A stretch of 24,438 nucleotides of DNA. Source: Planctomycetaceae bacterium. Lineage in GTDB: Bacteria > Planctomycetota > Planctomycetia > Planctomycetales > Planctomycetaceae. Under the pieces are notes generated by a model that saw only the letters and a list, made by a program, of their open reading frames with translations, did not search any database and was not told the origin of the DNA. Shown here piece after piece: positions 23,578-24,438 of the stretch. The stretch lies in NCBI GenBank assembly GCA_029259875.1, contig JAJDEK010000439.1, forward strand, positions 1 to 24,438. Reading direction: 5' to 3'. A program made the translations under genes and the position numbers. Numbering within the stretch: position 1 is the first letter of the stretch; every line of letters starts with the position of its first letter.

Positions 23578-24438
23578 ATGGAACAAATATCTCTAATTGA
23601 TACCCACCAACATCTCTGGGATTTGGACTTGTTTCAGCTTCCCTGGCTCGAAAACCCGGGAAGCACTCCTCTGCGGCGTAGTTTTCTGATGGCCGATTAT
23701 CTCAAAGCCACGCAAAATTGCGGTGTCGTACAGACTGTGTATATGGAAGTGAATGTTCATCCGGAGGTTCAACAACAGGAAGCCCGGCATGTGCTGAAAT
23801 TATGCAGTCAGGCAGATAATCCAATGTCAGGGGCTGTCATTGGTGGGACACCTGGAGAGGCAAGTTTTGGTCAATACCTTGAAGAGTTTGCCGAGAATCC
23901 ATTTCTTAAGGGAGTCAGGACGGTTCTACATGATCCAGATCGCCCTCAAGGTATGTGTCTCAAGCCACAGTTCAAGGAGAATATCAAACTGCTCGGAGAA
24001 TGGGATTTGAGCTTTGACTTGTGTATGCGGCCAGAAGAAATTACGGATGCTGTTGAATTAGTTGATGCGTGTCCGCAAACCCGGTTTATTGTCGATCACT
24101 GCGGAAATATGAGTGTGCAGCCACACGAACAGAACGGCCGTGCTGCCTGGGAAAAGGGAATGCGATTACTGGCCGAACGTGAGCAGGTCATGTGCAAGAT
24201 TTCGGGAATCGTTGTGACGGCCACACCTGGAACATGGCAACCTGCTGATTTAAAAGAGAACGTTGATTTCTGCCTGGATACGTTTGGAGAAGATCGCGTA
24301 TTTTTTGGGGGTGACTGGCCCGTTTGTACGTTGAGTGCGACATTTGAGTCATGGTTCAGCGCGCTGAAGTGGATTGTTCGGGAACGCTCTGCCTCATTTC
24401 AGCAGAAGCTATTTCACGATAACGCACAATCTTTTTAT
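23578..24438 (+). CDS. Amidohydrolase_2 family enzyme, 3' end outside window
   Basis: An open frame of 287 codons with no stop before the window edge. It begins MEQISLIDTHQHLWDLDLF, with the metal histidines His10 and His12. A mid-barrel VDHCGN lies near residues 171-176 and the catalytic aspartate in FFGGDWPVC near 241-249, the order of the amidohydrolase_2 (COG3618) family. The closing part near FQQKLFHDNAQSFY is the usual family C-terminus, so only a few codons are missing. AGAGAGAAG lies about ten bases before the ATG. It resembles L-fuconolactonase-type lactone hydrolases, but the substrate is not shown. It is divergent from the MutS-like gene with 163 bp between. It is a distant paralogue of the enzyme at 2037. 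Confidence 0.87.
   Translation, partial: MEQISLIDTHQHLWDLDLFQLPWLENPGSTPLRRSFLMADYLKATQNCGVVQTVYMEVNVHPEVQQQEARHVLKLCSQADNPMSGAVIGGTPGEASFGQYLEEFAENPFLKGVRTVLHDPDRPQGMCLKPQFKENIKLLGEWDLSFDLCMRPEEITDAVELVDACPQTRFIVDHCGNMSVQPHEQNGRAAWEKGMRLLAEREQVMCKISGIVVTATPGTWQPADLKENVDFCLDTFGEDRVFFGGDWPVCTLSATFESWFSALKWIVRERSASFQQKLFHDNAQSFY

Noticed and set aside
1..24438. CRISPR arrays, insertion sequences, tRNA or rRNA genes
   Set aside because: No regularly spaced repeats, transposase frames, terminal inverted repeats or RNA gene signatures were found on reading the window.

Overview
The window looks like a chromosomal segment of a planctomycete of the Gimesia/Planctomycetaceae type. This is an inference from moderate-to-low GC, the gene families present, a flagellar gene order starting with csrA, and KaiC-like and MutS-like ATPases of a kind I associate with that phylum. 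No rRNA or tRNA gene, insertion sequence or CRISPR array was seen. 

Layout. (1) 1-4019: a catabolic operon on the + strand made of a sodium:solute symporter (5' end outside the window), a metal-dependent amidohydrolase and a DSD1-type PLP enzyme with a zinc motif. (2) 4092-6759: a KaiC-like ATPase, an HDOD signalling protein and a divergent exported protein of unknown function. (3) 7195-18561: csrA followed by a long flagellar operon in the order flgF, flgG, a chimeric flgG-like gene, flgA, flgH, flgI, rod-binding flgJ domain protein, flgN-like chaperone, flgK, flgL. It encodes distal rod, P and L rings, and hook-filament junction, with the export chaperone beside its clients. (4) 18843-19999: rplM and rpsI, closed by a strong intrinsic terminator. 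(5) 20178-21524: mgtE, a magnesium channel. (6) 21567-23414 on the - strand: a membrane-embedded MutS-family ATPase. (7) 23578 to the end: a second amidohydrolase, cut off by the window edge. 

The most unusual feature is the gene at 9463-10110. It begins with a copy of the flgA start (leader, start codon and signal peptide) and continues into a copy of the flgG middle and end. It is explained by a tandem duplication of about 744 bp whose junction fused flgA' to 'flgG. The product would be a Sec-targeted FlgG body without the terminal helices that build the rod. A hand count of differences from flgG shows many silent changes and an intact frame, so it may be a working gene. Upstream, a perfect 9-bp hairpin with a GGA in its loop lies between csrA and flgF and is a candidate CsrA binding site, which would link the first gene of the cluster to control of the rest.
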